A stretch of DNA of 64,000 nucleotides, taken from Mesorhizobium_K sp040049215 (lineage in GTDB: Bacteria > Pseudomonadota > Alphaproteobacteria > Rhizobiales > Rhizobiaceae). The translations under genes and the position numbers were made by a program. Each line of letters starts with the position of its first letter. Position 1 is the first letter of the stretch. Positions 51,240 to 58,977 of this stretch are shown one piece after another. The stretch spans positions 372,001-436,000 of the forward strand of contig NZ_JBDZDN010000002.1 of assembly GCF_040049215.1 (NCBI RefSeq), written 5' to 3'. Under the pieces are notes generated by a model. The model searched no databases, had not been told where the DNA came from, and worked only from the letters and a program-made list of their open reading frames with translations.

Positions 51240-53225
51240 CTACGCCGCCCGGTTGCGCAGCAAGTCCGGCGGCGTCGCCTCCTCGCGCAGCACCTCGATC
51301 GCGGCATCCAACGTCATTGAGTGCTGGTCGCGCGAGCCGAGCCGGCGGATGTTGACGCTCCCCTCCTCCGCCTCGCGCTTGCCGCAGACGAGCATGACCG
51401 GTACCTTGGTTAGGCTGTGTTCGCGGACCTTGTAGTTGATCTTCTCGTTGCGCAGGTCGATCACGGCCGACAGCCCGGCCGCCTTGAGCCTGGCAACGAC
51501 GGCTGACGCGTAGTCGTCGGCATCCGAAGTAATCGTCGCCACCACGACCTGGACAGGCGCGAACCACAGCGGCATGTGGCCGGCATGGCTTTCGATCAGT
51601 ATGCCGAGGAAGCGCTCCAGAGAGCCGGCGATCGCGCGGTGAACCATCACCGGCTGCTTCTTCTCCGAATCCGAGCCGATATAGAAAGCGCCGAAGCGTT
51701 CCGGCAGGTTGAAGTCGACCTGGGTCGTGCCGCACTGCCATTCGCGACCGATGGCGTCCTTCAGCGTATATTCGAACTTCGGCCCGTAGAAGGTACCCTC
51801 GCCTTCATTGACGCCTGTCTTGATGCGATTGTCCTCACGCGCCATCTTGGCGAGCGCGCGCCGCAGTATATCCTCGGCATGATCCCAGGCGGCATCCGTG
51901 CCGACGCGCTTTTCCGGCCGCGTTGCGAGCTTCACCACGACCTCGTCGAAGCCGAAATCGGCGTAGACCGACATCATCAGGTCGTTGATCTTCAGGATCT
52001 CCGCCTCGAGCTGCTCCTCCGTGCAGAAGACATGCGCGTCGTCCTGCGTGAAGCCGCGCACGCGCATCAGCCCGTGCAGCGCGCCGGAAGCCTCGTAGCG
52101 GTGCACACTGCCGAATTCGGCCAGCCGGATCGGCAGGTCGCGATAGGACTTCAGCCCGTGCTTGAATATCTGCACGTGACCCGGGCAGTTCATCGGCTTC
52201 AGCGCGAAGATGCGCTGGTCGGCCTCGGGATCGTTGGGATGCGTGAAGGCGTGCGCGGATTTCACCGCGAACATGTTCTCCTGGTACCATCCCCAGTGGC
52301 CTGACGTCTCCCACAGCGACTTGTCGAGGATCTGCGGGGCATTGACCTCCTGATAGTCGTCACCGAGACGCCGGCGCATATACGAGACGAGGTTCTGGAA
52401 CATCCGCCAGCCCTTGGCATGCCAGAAGACGACACCCGGTCCCTCCTCCTGGAAATGGAAAAGGTCCATCTCGCGGCCGAGCCTGCGATGGTCGCGCTTC
52501 TCGGCCTCCTCCAACATGTGGATGTAGGCGTCGAGCTGCGCCTGGTCCGCCCAGGCGGTGCCGTAGATTCGCGTCAGCATCGGATTGTTGGAGTCGCCGC
52601 GCCAATAGGCGCCGGCCACCTTCATCAGCTTGAAGGCGCTGCCGATCTGACCCGTCGAAGCCATGTGCGGGCCGCGGCAGAGGTCGAACCAATCGCCCTG
52701 CGCGTAGATCTTTAGGTCCTGGTCGGCGGGGATGGCGTCGATAAGTTCGAGCTTGTAGGCCTCGCCCTTGTCGCGAAAGACATTCCTCGCGCGCTCACGG
52801 TCCCAGACCTCCTTGGTGAAGGGTTTGTTGCGGCCGATGATCTCGCGCATCTTCTTTTCGATGACCGGGAAGTCGTCGGGCGTGAATGGCTCGTTGCGCG
52901 CGAAGTCGTAGTAGAAACCGTTTTCGATGACCGGGCCGATTGTCACCTGCGTTCCCGGCCAGAGTTCCTGAACCGCCTCGGCGAGTACGTGGGCCGCGTC
53001 ATGGCGGATGAGTTCAAGAGCGCGCGGGTCCTCGCGGGTGACGATCTCGACGCTGCCCGACTTGCCCAGCGGATCGGAAAGATCGCGCACCGTGCCGTCG
53101 AGCGCGTAGGCGACGGCCTTCTTGGCCAGCGATTTCGAGATCGATTCGGCGAGTGCCGCTCCGGTCGTGCCGGAATCATATTCGCGCACGGAACCATCAG
53201 GGAATTTGAGGGAAACACTCGGCAT
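51240..53225 (-). CDS. thrS: Threonine--tRNA ligase
   Basis: The 661-residue class II synthetase charges tRNA-Thr. The order is normal: N-terminal TGS domain (SVSLKFPDGSVREY), the editing (SAD) domain with HDAAHVLAEAVQEL and YCRGPHMASTG-like metal-binding residues (DLCRGPH), and the catalytic core. The core has motif 2 (GSVHRYEASGALHGLMRVRGFTQDDAHVF, with zinc ligands including MNCPGHVQIF) and motif 3 (VMVHRAIAGSLERFLGILIE). The anticodon-binding domain follows (FAPVQVVVATITSD). It is complete. yidD lies upstream on the same strand, as is common in this order. Confidence 0.98.
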   Translation of the reverse strand: MPSVSLKFPDGSVREYDSGTTGAALAESISKSLAKKAVAYALDGTVRDLSDPLGKSGSVEIVTREDPRALELIRHDAAHVLAEAVQELWPGTQVTIGPVIENGFYYDFARNEPFTPDDFPVIEKKMREIIGRNKPFTKEVWDRERARNVFRDKGEAYKLELIDAIPADQDLKIYAQGDWFDLCRGPHMASTGQIGSAFKLMKVAGAYWRGDSNNPMLTRIYGTAWADQAQLDAYIHMLEEAEKRDHRRLGREMDLFHFQEEGPGVVFWHAKGWRMFQNLVSYMRRRLGDDYQEVNAPQILDKSLWETSGHWGWYQENMFAVKSAHAFTHPNDPEADQRIFALKPMNCPGHVQIFKHGLKSYRDLPIRLAEFGSVHRYEASGALHGLMRVRGFTQDDAHVFCTEEQLEAEILKINDLMMSVYADFGFDEVVVKLATRPEKRVGTDAAWDHAEDILRRALAKMAREDNRIKTGVNEGEGTFYGPKFEYTLKDAIGREWQCGTTQVDFNLPERFGAFYIGSDSEKKQPVMVHRAIAGSLERFLGILIESHAGHMPLWFAPVQVVVATITSDADDYASAVVARLKAAGLSAVIDLRNEKINYKVREHSLTKVPVMLVCGKREAEEGSVNIRRLGSRDQHSMTLDAAIEVLREEATPPDLLRNRAA

Positions 53226-53356
53226 GGTTTTCTCCTATCCAGTCCCGCAAACGAGCGCGGGTGGTGAGTTAAAGTGCCCGATCATCGGACGCGGCGTTTT
53301 AGAGGCGGGATTGCCGAAGGTAAAGGGTGCGCGAATGCTTCACAAACCCGGCGAGT

Positions 53357-53725
53357 TCAATCAGCGCCTTCGACTCCGCCACGCCACCCGATTTTCCAGT
53401 ATCGCCAAGGCGCGAACCAGCGATAAGGAGCCGCAAGCGTCTCGGGTACGTTGTCGATGCCATGCGTGCCCCACGGGCCGCAGCGCATGACCCGGAACAA
53501 ACCCATCCAGCCGCCGGCCCATAGCCCATGCCGGGCGATCGCCTCATGGGCATATTCCGAGCAGGTCGGCAGGTGCCGGCAGGAATTGCCGACGAAGCCC
53601 GAAAGCGTGAGCTGGTAGAGGCGCACCAGCGACGTGCCGAGCACCCTCCCCGGTGTCCGGCGCCAGGGCCCCGGCCAGTTCCGGCCGGCCCGGCGCGCCG
53701 TTGTTGGATGCGAATGTCCAGTCAC
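53357..53725 (-). CDS. yidD: Membrane protein insertion efficiency factor YidD
   Basis: The 122-residue protein carries the YidD (DUF37) signature: LVRLYQLTLSGFVGNSCRHLPTCSEYAHEAIARHG, with its three conserved cysteines/histidines, and WGTHGIDNVPE near the end. It assists YidC-dependent insertion at the inner membrane. The basic, Arg/Pro-rich N-terminal 25 residues and the WRYWKIGWRGG tail are extensions typical of alphaproteobacterial copies. It lies 131 bases upstream of thrS on the same strand. Confidence 0.93.
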   Translation of the reverse strand: MTGHSHPTTARRAGRNWPGPWRRTPGRVLGTSLVRLYQLTLSGFVGNSCRHLPTCSEYAHEAIARHGLWAGGWMGLFRVMRCGPWGTHGIDNVPETLAAPYRWFAPWRYWKIGWRGGVEGAD

Positions 53726-53863
53726 TTCGAGGTGCCTATTGGATCGTCGCCGACAGTCTGTTCACTTTTGGCGATTTGATTGCTGCTTTCGCCACACCTA
53801 AGTATCGCGCCGGGATTCCCCAAGAGCCATTCCTCAAAACCAGCCAATCCGAAAGTGGACGCC

Positions 53864-54907
53864 ATGCCAGACAAGCCGCAGATCGAACTCGGATTGGACA
53901 CGTTCGGCGACGTGACCGTCGACACTGATGGCAAGCTGCTGTCGCAGGCACAGGTGTTGCGCAACGTCGTCGACGAAGGCATTCTGGCCGATCAGGTCGG
54001 CATCGATTTCATCGGCGTCGGCGAGCATCACCGCGACGATTTCGCCGTCTCGGCGCCCGACGTTGTCCTGGCGGCGATTGCCTCGCGCACCAACCGTATC
54101 CATCTCGGTTCGGCGGTGACGGTTCTAAGCTCCGACGATCCGATCCGCGTCTTCCAGCGCTTTTCGACGCTCGACGCCCTCTCCAGCGGCCGTGCCGAAG
54201 TAATCCTCGGACGCGGCTCGTTCACCGAATCCTTCCCGCTCTTCGGCTTCTCGCTCAGCGACTACGAACGGCTTTTCTCCGAGAAGCTCGATCTTTTTTC
54301 CGCCTTGCTGAAGCAGGGGCCGATTACCTGGAAAGGCTCGATCCATCCCGGCATCAAGGACCAAATCGTCTATCCGCAGGTCGAGACCGGCACGGTGAAG
54401 ACCTGGATCGGCGTCGGCGGCAGCCCGGAATCGGTGGTCCGCGCCGTGCAGTACGAACTCCCGATGATGCTCGCCATCATCGGCGGCGATCCGGTACGCT
54501 TCCGCCAGTTCGTTGATCTCTACCACCGCGCCGCCGAGCAGTTGCAGAAGCCGGTCCTACCGATGGGCGTGCACTCGCCGGGCCATGTCGCGGGGACCGA
54601 CGAGGAGGCGCGCGCGCAACTGTGGCCGGGCTACAAGGCAATGTTTGACAGGATCGGCGGCGAACGCGGCTGGGGTCCGACGAACATTCAGCGCTTCAAC
54701 ATGGAGGCCGATATGGGCTCGCTCTATGTCGGCTCGCCCGACACGGTCGCGAAGAAGATCGCCAAGACCGTCAAGGTGCTCGGCGCCAGCCGCTTCGACA
54801 TGAAATACTCGTCGGGGACCCTGCCGCACGAGCACATGATGAAGAGCATCGAGCTCTACGGCACGAAGGTCATACCGATGGTGCGTGATCTACTGGCGGA
54901 GGACTGA
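53864..54907 (+). CDS. LLM-class flavin-dependent oxidoreductase
   Basis: The 347-residue protein is a luciferase-like TIM-barrel monooxygenase using FMNH2 or F420-type flavin. IELGLDTFGDVTVD opens the first strand, DQVGIDFIGVGEHHRDDFAVSAPDVVLAAIASRTNRIHLGSAV is the diagnostic LLM block, and AEVILGRGSFTESFPLFGF follows. VGGSPESVVRAVQYELP and VGSPDTVAKKIAKTVKVLG come later. The substrate is unknown. ATG at 53864 is used because it begins the barrel; the frame is open further upstream. It lies between yidD and a LysR gene. Confidence 0.93.
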   Translation: MPDKPQIELGLDTFGDVTVDTDGKLLSQAQVLRNVVDEGILADQVGIDFIGVGEHHRDDFAVSAPDVVLAAIASRTNRIHLGSAVTVLSSDDPIRVFQRFSTLDALSSGRAEVILGRGSFTESFPLFGFSLSDYERLFSEKLDLFSALLKQGPITWKGSIHPGIKDQIVYPQVETGTVKTWIGVGGSPESVVRAVQYELPMMLAIIGGDPVRFRQFVDLYHRAAEQLQKPVLPMGVHSPGHVAGTDEEARAQLWPGYKAMFDRIGGERGWGPTNIQRFNMEADMGSLYVGSPDTVAKKIAKTVKVLGASRFDMKYSSGTLPHEHMMKSIELYGTKVIPMVRDLLAED

Positions 54908-54911
54908 CTGC

Positions 54912-55064
54912 CTAGAAACTCCTGTTGACGCGGCGCGGAGCGGGGACAAACCGCACGCGTCGCGGCTCGTCAGGCTGCGGAAACGAGGTGTGACGTTCGC
55001 GATGACGCGGCTGCAAAGTCGCCAGGCGGATGACGTCGTTGAAGATGTCCAGATAGTCGTTCAT
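54912..55064 (-). CDS. Small Arg-rich hypothetical protein
   Basis: A 50-codon frame starts at ATG 55064 with CAGGAG at the right distance upstream. The product begins with an amphipathic helix (MNDYLDIFNDVIRLATL) and continues as an arginine/proline/histidine-rich tail (RHRERHTSF, RVRFVPAPRRVNRSF). Small proteins of this design are common in rhizobia, but I recognise no named family. It is divergent from the LysR gene, whose regulator could control it. It could still be chance; the ribosome site is the best argument for it. Confidence 0.45.
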   Translation of the reverse strand: MNDYLDIFNDVIRLATLQPRHRERHTSFPQPDEPRRVRFVPAPRRVNRSF

Positions 55065-55120
55065 GGCGTAGCTCCTGATTGACAGGAGTAGACCGCGGCT
55101 GGCCTTTCGCTTCAAACGAG

Positions 55121-55126
55121 TATAAT
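55121..55126 (+). promoter_or_regulatory. Candidate -10 element of the LysR gene
   Basis: A perfect TATAAT lies 31 bases before the LysR ATG. No good -35 hexamer is at 16-18 bases, as expected for a promoter that needs an activator or its own regulator. GAGG at 55146-55149 is the likely ribosome site. Confidence 0.4.
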
Positions 55127-55157
55127 TTCGCTCCCGTATGACTTGAGGTTATGCGAG

Positions 55158-56123
55158 ATGAGGCGCGGCCGCCTGCCCCTGACGGCATTGAGGAGCTTCG
55201 AGGCAGCCGGCCGGCATTTGAGCTTCAGTCGTGCCGCGGAAGAGCTTTTTGTCTCCCAGGCGGCGGTCAGCCGGCAGATTAGGGAGCTTGAAGCGCTGAT
55301 CGGCCGGCCGCTCTTCGAGCGGCTGCACCGCCGGGTCGAATTGACCGATGCCGGACAGGAGCTTTTGAGGCAACTCACACGCAGCTTCGACGCCATCGAT
55401 CTGAAGCTCACCGAGATTCAGGCCAGCCCGCAGAGCGAGCTGGTAAAGGTCAGCACCGAGCCCTTTTTCGCAGGCGCCTGGCTGATCCCAAGGCTGAACA
55501 GCTTTCGGGAGCTGCACCCACGCATAGACGTTGCCGTCGATGTCAGTCCTGGTCTGGTAGAGTTCCGCACGCATGAAGCCGACCTCGCGATAAGGCACAG
55601 CGAAACGCGAAGCGCATGGCCGAGAACCCAGGCGCGTCACCTGGTCGAAAGCATTGCAAGGCCAATGCTCTCACCCGATCTGTTGGCGAAAGGGCCGCCG
55701 CTAAGAACGGTCGCTGACCTCGCCGCGTACACCTTGCTTCACGAGCAAAATCGCGACTACTGGGCTCGCTGGCTGGAAGTGGCCGCCCCCAACAGCTTCA
55801 GGCCTGAGCGGGGGCCGATCTTCGGCGATGGTAACCTGACAACGCACGCGGCTGCGCTTGGCCACGGGGTGGCGCTTGGAGACCCGTTTATCAATGGCGC
55901 GGAGTTGAGGGATGGCACGCTCGTAGAGCCATTCCGAGAGTCGGTTGCGTTCGGAAGCTATTGGCTGGTCGCGCCGGATTTCGAGGCGCTAAGCCCCGCG
56001 GCACGCATCTTCGTCGATTGGCTGGTCGCTGGGATAAAGGCTCAACTGGAGTGGCCTAAGCCGCCTGCTCCTGGCGCTTCTTCTCGATCTGGCCGATCGC
56101 GTCGACCACGGCGTCGAAGGTGA
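55158..56123 (+). CDS. LysR-family transcriptional regulator (GcvA-like)
   Basis: The 321-residue protein has an N-terminal helix-turn-helix (LPLTALRSFEAAGRHLSFSRAAEELFVSQAAVSRQIRELEALIGRPLFERLHRRVELTDAG) and a C-terminal LysR substrate-binding domain (VKVSTEPFFAGAWLIPRL, DVSPGLVEFRTHEADLAIRH, GHGVALGDPFI). The GcvA subgroup keeps these motifs. The C-terminus is odd. The domain ends near FVDWLVAGIKAQLEW, but the frame then runs 22 more residues (a Pro/Ser/Arg tail ending PRRRR) that are the antisense of the Fe-S scaffold gene, overlapping it by 68 bases. Confidence 0.9.
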   Translation: MRRGRLPLTALRSFEAAGRHLSFSRAAEELFVSQAAVSRQIRELEALIGRPLFERLHRRVELTDAGQELLRQLTRSFDAIDLKLTEIQASPQSELVKVSTEPFFAGAWLIPRLNSFRELHPRIDVAVDVSPGLVEFRTHEADLAIRHSETRSAWPRTQARHLVESIARPMLSPDLLAKGPPLRTVADLAAYTLLHEQNRDYWARWLEVAAPNSFRPERGPIFGDGNLTTHAAALGHGVALGDPFINGAELRDGTLVEPFRESVAFGSYWLVAPDFEALSPAARIFVDWLVAGIKAQLEWPKPPAPGASSRSGRSRRPRRRR

Positions 56124-56502
56124 GCATGGTGGAAGCGTGGCGCGCTTTATAGTCGCGCACGGGCTCCAGATATTTGAGGTCGGCGAAACGGCCCTCAGGC
56201 GGCCCGCCGTTCTCCTTCAGCATCCTCTTCATCGTCTCGCGCACCGCGCGAAGCTCGTCCGACGAAGCCCCGACGACGTTCTGCGCCATGATCGACGATG
56301 AAGCCTGGCCCAGCGCGCACGCCTTCACCACATGGGCGAAATCGGTCACCACGCCATCCTGCATCTTGAGGTCTATGGTGACGGTCGAGCCGCAGAGCTT
56401 CGAATGCGCCGTAGCCGTGGCGTCCGGATGCTCCAGCCTCCCGATGCGCGCGATATTCCCGGCAAAACCAAGAATTTTCGCGTTATAGACATCATCGATC
56501 AT
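56056..56502 (-). CDS. Iron-sulfur cluster assembly scaffold protein (IscU/SufU-like)
   Basis: The 148-residue protein has three conserved cysteine-type positions of the NifU_N/IscU fold. It opens with MIDDVYNAKILGFAGNI; HSKLCGSTVTIDLKMQDG carries the first cysteine with the neighbouring Asp replaced by Ser-Thr. FAHVVKACALGQASSSIMAQ carries the second and ends the core. A third cysteine, expected near the C-terminus, is not present in the usual place. It therefore resembles the SufU/IscU-like 'scaffold' proteins of rhizobia that sit next to folE. A full assembly role is inferred. Confidence 0.85.
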   Translation of the reverse strand: MIDDVYNAKILGFAGNIARIGRLEHPDATATAHSKLCGSTVTIDLKMQDGVVTDFAHVVKACALGQASSSIMAQNVVGASSDELRAVRETMKRMLKENGGPPEGRFADLKYLEPVRDYKARHASTMLTFDAVVDAIGQIEKKRQEQAA

Positions 56503-56722
56503 TCTTTTCCAATCTGTCGCCGTTTGGCGACCGGTCGATGCCGCTCCCGCATCTTCCTTTCGTAATCTTCGAGCATATATAATGCTGGTGTTCCGGGATC
56601 GACAAGGCGGCCTGCGTAGGCGCATCGGAGCAGACTTCGCAGCTAGGGGCGTTTCCCATGACAGGCTGTGATCCGTTCAACTCGTTCCTCCGTTGAGGGG
56701 AGCTACGGGAGACACCTAGGTA

Positions 56723-57364
56723 ATGGACGCCGTCATCAAGAAAATCATGCCGCCTTCGGCCTATCTGGACAAGCCAGTGACCGACCGGCCGACCGAGGCT
56801 GAAGTCGAGGCGGCCGTAAGCGTGCTCTTGCGTTGGACGGGCGACGATCCCAGCCGTGAAGGGCTGGTCGACACCCCGAAGCGCGTGGCCAAGGCCTATC
56901 GCGAGATGTTCAACGGCTACGACATGTGCCCGGCCGACGAGCTTGGCCGCACCTTCGAGGAGGTCGCCGGCTATGATGACCTCGTCATCGTCAGGGACAT
57001 CACGTTCCATTCGCATTGCGAGCACCATATGGTGCCTATTATCGGCAAGGCGCATGTGGGCTACCTGCCCGACGGCAAAGTGGTCGGCCTGTCGAAGATC
57101 GCCCGCGTCGTCGACATATTCGCACACCGTCTGCAGACGCAGGAGGCCCTGACGGCACAGATCGCCGGCGTCATCCAGGACGTGCTGAACCCGCGCGGCG
57201 TTGCCGTCATGATCGAGGCCGAGCATATGTGCATGGCCATGCGCGGCATCCGCAAGCAGGGTTCGACCACGCTGACCTCGACCTTCACCGGAACCTTCAA
57301 GGACAACCCCGAAGAACAGGTGCGCTTCGTGACCATGGTTCGGGGCGGCTACGTCGCCGGTTGA
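56723..57364 (+). CDS. folE: GTP cyclohydrolase I
   Basis: The 213-residue enzyme converts GTP to 7,8-dihydroneopterin triphosphate, the first step of folate and pterin synthesis. Conserved blocks are DDPSREGLVDTPKRVAKAYREMFNGY, DITFHSHCEHHMVPIIGKAHVGYLP (zinc-binding Cys and His), VGLSKIARVVDIFAHRLQTQE and AEHMCMAMRGIRKQGSTT with the second zinc cysteine. Length is standard. hisI follows on the same strand. Confidence 0.97.
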   Translation: MDAVIKKIMPPSAYLDKPVTDRPTEAEVEAAVSVLLRWTGDDPSREGLVDTPKRVAKAYREMFNGYDMCPADELGRTFEEVAGYDDLVIVRDITFHSHCEHHMVPIIGKAHVGYLPDGKVVGLSKIARVVDIFAHRLQTQEALTAQIAGVIQDVLNPRGVAVMIEAEHMCMAMRGIRKQGSTTLTSTFTGTFKDNPEEQVRFVTMVRGGYVAG

Positions 57365-57464
57365 TCCGGGCGGGTGAAGCGGTTGCTGTCTGCCGGCCGA
57401 CGCGGCATTCTGTGAATAGGCCATTTCGAAGGGCGGCGCTGTCCTGAGCCCGCAGGATCATGCA

Positions 57465-57899
57465 ATGACCACGACCACATTCCCCAAGCCGCCGGCCGAC
57501 AAGAAGGCGCTCGAAGAAGGAACCGTCTTCTCGCCACGCTTCGACGCAAGCGGGCTCGTCACGGCCGTCGTCACCGACGCCGCCGACGGCATGCTCTTGA
57601 TGGTGGCGCACATGAACGCCGAGGCGCTGGCGCTCACCGTCGGGACCGGCGTCGCCCACTACTGGTCGCGCTCGCGGGAAAAAATCTGGAAGAAGGGCGA
57701 GACGTCAGGCAATCTTCAGGCGGTTGTCGAGCTGCGCACGGATTGTGACCAGGACGCCATATGGTTGAAGGTCAAAGTCGCCGGGCACGATGCAACTTGT
57801 CACACGGGACGGCGTTCCTGTTTTTATCGGACGGTGGGGATGGTCGACGGCAAGGTTTCCCTCGCAGGCGACGGCAGCGAGCCATTGTTCGATGCATGA
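57465..57899 (+). CDS. hisI: Phosphoribosyl-AMP cyclohydrolase
   Basis: The 144-residue enzyme performs the third step of histidine synthesis, opening the adenine ring of PR-AMP. It is the stand-alone HisI form, without a fused PR-ATP pyrophosphatase (HisE). Conserved blocks are GMLLMVAHMNAEAL, GVAHYWSRSREKIWKKGETSGNLQAV, DCDQDAIWLKVKVAG and DATCHTGRRSCFYR with the zinc cysteines. It is cytoplasmic and follows folE by 100 bases. Confidence 0.96.
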   Translation: MTTTTFPKPPADKKALEEGTVFSPRFDASGLVTAVVTDAADGMLLMVAHMNAEALALTVGTGVAHYWSRSREKIWKKGETSGNLQAVVELRTDCDQDAIWLKVKVAGHDATCHTGRRSCFYRTVGMVDGKVSLAGDGSEPLFDA

Positions 57900-58005
57900 A
57901 GCGTATTGAAACCAGCCCGTGAACCTATTGGACTTTTGCAGCACAAAGATTCATCATTTCGATACGGCATCCAGATAGACTGGACGCGGGACTAGGGAGA
58001 TCGTG

Positions 58006-58977
58006 ATGCTCGACTGGGCGTCATTTCGCAGCAGGCCTGATGTTCGGGAAGCCAACGGCCCGTCATCCTCGGGTGGTGTTGCCGAATCGATCCAGCCCAA
58101 AAAAGCCGCCATTTCATTGGCGCTGGGTGGCGGTTGCGCCCGCGGCTGGGCGCATATCGGCGTGCTGCGCGCGCTCGACGAAGCCGGCATCGACGTCTCG
58201 ATGATTGCCGGCACATCGATCGGCGCGCTGGTAGGTGGCTGCTACCTCGCCGGCAAGCTCGACGAACTCGAGGAATTCGCCCGCAGCCTGACCAAGCGGC
58301 GCATCTTCGGCCTACTCGACTTCAATTTCGGCGGCAACGGACTGTTCGGCGGCCTGAAGCTCGACGCCCGGCTGCGCGAGCATCTGAACGGCTCGCGTTT
58401 CGAGGACCTGCCGAAACCTTTCGTCTGCGTCGCCTCCGAAATCCGCACCGGCCACGAGATCTGGCTGTCGAGCGGCTTGCTGATCACCGCCATGCGCGCC
58501 TCCTACGCACTGCCGGGCGTCTTCGAGCCGGTGGCCGCCAACGGCCGCGTGCTGGTCGACGGTGCGCTGGTCAACCCGGTGCCGGTTTCGGTCTGCCGCG
58601 CCTACGAGCAGCCGCTCGTCGTCGCCGTCAACCTGCATTACGACCTCTTCGGCCGCGCCGCCGTGATTAAACACAGCGCCGGCGAGTTGATGGTCGAGCA
58701 GGACGCCACGCCCGCCTCCCGCTTCAGCGCGGAGTCCCGCGCCCGTGAATCGCGCATCGGCGTGACTGGCGTCATGGTCGAGGCATTCAACATCATCCAG
58801 GACCGCATTTCGCGGGCGCGGCTAGCTGGCGACCCGCCGGATCTGTCGCTGCAGCCAAAGCTCGGCCATATCGGCTTGACCGAATTCCATCGCGCCGACG
58901 AGGCGATCCGCATCGGCTACGAAACGACGATGGCACAGCTGAACGACCTTCAGCGCCTGCAGACGGTGCTCGCTTAA
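58006..58977 (+). CDS. Patatin-like phospholipase
   Basis: The 323-residue protein has an intact patatin catalytic dyad. The oxyanion loop LALGGGCARGWAHIGVLRAL is followed by the nucleophile serine in IAGTSIGALVGGCYL and the aspartate in VDGALVNPVPVSV. These enzymes release fatty acids from membrane lipids, either in housekeeping turnover (RssA/YlbK-like) or as effectors. The architecture and small size fit the RssA type. AGGGAGA lies directly before the ATG at 58006. Its stop overlaps the convergent recJ stop. Confidence 0.93.
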   Translation: MLDWASFRSRPDVREANGPSSSGGVAESIQPKKAAISLALGGGCARGWAHIGVLRALDEAGIDVSMIAGTSIGALVGGCYLAGKLDELEEFARSLTKRRIFGLLDFNFGGNGLFGGLKLDARLREHLNGSRFEDLPKPFVCVASEIRTGHEIWLSSGLLITAMRASYALPGVFEPVAANGRVLVDGALVNPVPVSVCRAYEQPLVVAVNLHYDLFGRAAVIKHSAGELMVEQDATPASRFSAESRARESRIGVTGVMVEAFNIIQDRISRARLAGDPPDLSLQPKLGHIGLTEFHRADEAIRIGYETTMAQLNDLQRLQTVLA

